From positions 34,603,741 through 34,667,740 of the forward strand of contig CM041465.1 in the NCBI GenBank assembly GCA_023213395.1: DNA of 64,000 nt, given 5' to 3'. Of this stretch, positions 63,759-64,000 are shown piece by piece. The notes under the pieces were generated by a model, which saw nothing but the letters and a program-made list of their open reading frames with translations, was not told the origin of the DNA and searched no databases. The position numbers and the translations under genes were made by a program. This DNA is from Cycas panzhihuaensis. Lineage: Eukaryota; Cycadophyta. Position 1 is the first letter of the stretch. Each line of letters starts with the position of its first letter.

Positions 63759-64000
63759 TGAAGAAAATTTCTTCCTTTTTATAAGGCTTAAAAGCCCATT
63801 ATAAAAGTGAGAAAAAACACCTGGATCGGAGCAATAACCGTGTCCTCACTTACTTATTAGCATTGCATTTCAGCACTCTAAAATCACTCAAAGCAAGCAC
63901 ACAAAGACACTTCAAGCAAGCACTCCAAAAGCACTCCAAGCAAGCATTATTTTCAGTTAAATGTACGTTTGATGCAATTCGATAATCTTTTCACTCTTCC
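63759..64000. other. Right edge of window, AGCA-rich short repeats
   Basis: CAAGCAAGCACTCC-type units recur three times at 63888-63945. No gene is recognised before the window ends. Confidence 0.45.

Overview
The window is plant nuclear DNA made almost entirely of decayed LTR retrotransposons nested inside one another. I found no intact host gene, no tRNA or rRNA gene, no CRISPR array and nothing bacterial. The element families are plant-typical: Ty1/copia elements primed by initiator-Met tRNA, chromodomain Ty3/gypsy elements (chromoviruses), Tat-like Ty3/gypsy elements with a second RNase H, and a plant mobile domain (PMD) gene. Long, old, stop-riddled nested elements in AT-rich spacer suggest a large-genome seed plant, possibly a gymnosperm. 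That last step is inference.

Layout. (1) 1-687: the 5' end of a minus-strand gypsy-like element K that runs off the left edge. (2) 1572-17847: a copia element A with a perfect GTTAT target duplication. Inside A lie a second copia element B (3235-11754) and a gag-only element D (about 12830-14651). Inside B lies another gag-only element C (3835-7102). C and D are relatives with no pol. (3) 17853-22490: AT-rich spacer with minisatellite-like and tandem repeats. (4) About 22492-30485: a minus-strand chromovirus E split by a complete minus-strand chromovirus F (23884-29579). (5) 30740-62098: a minus-strand gypsy element I (gag at 61470-62098, protease at 30947-31877) split by a very large Tat-like element G (31878-61469). 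G is itself split by a related element H (36704-49297, perfect CCCAG target duplication). (6) 62112-64000: the 5' end of a plus-strand copia element J, with a duplicated primer-binding site and a tandemly duplicated leader.

The most interesting system is shared by G and H. Reading the minus strand, the order is: a 2-3 kb LTR with several splice-donor-like sites, gag, protease, RT, classical RNase H, integrase, then a gene on the opposite (plus) strand, then a second, archaeal-type RNase H, then the 3' LTR. The plus-strand gene encodes a plant mobile domain followed by an acidic Gly-rich segment and a charged helical tail. In both elements it has its own TATA box, a probable 5'-leader intron and a probable internal phase-1 intron, with the reading frame kept across the internal intron. 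An antisense gene can keep its introns through retrotransposition because they are not spliceable in the genomic RNA. H has lost RT, RNase H and the integrase core but keeps the antisense gene, so it would have needed proteins from another element. H landed inside the antisense PMD gene of G.

All coding regions carry stops or frameshifts, so they are listed as pseudogenes unless a clean frame is visible. Boundaries marked 'about' are by eye.
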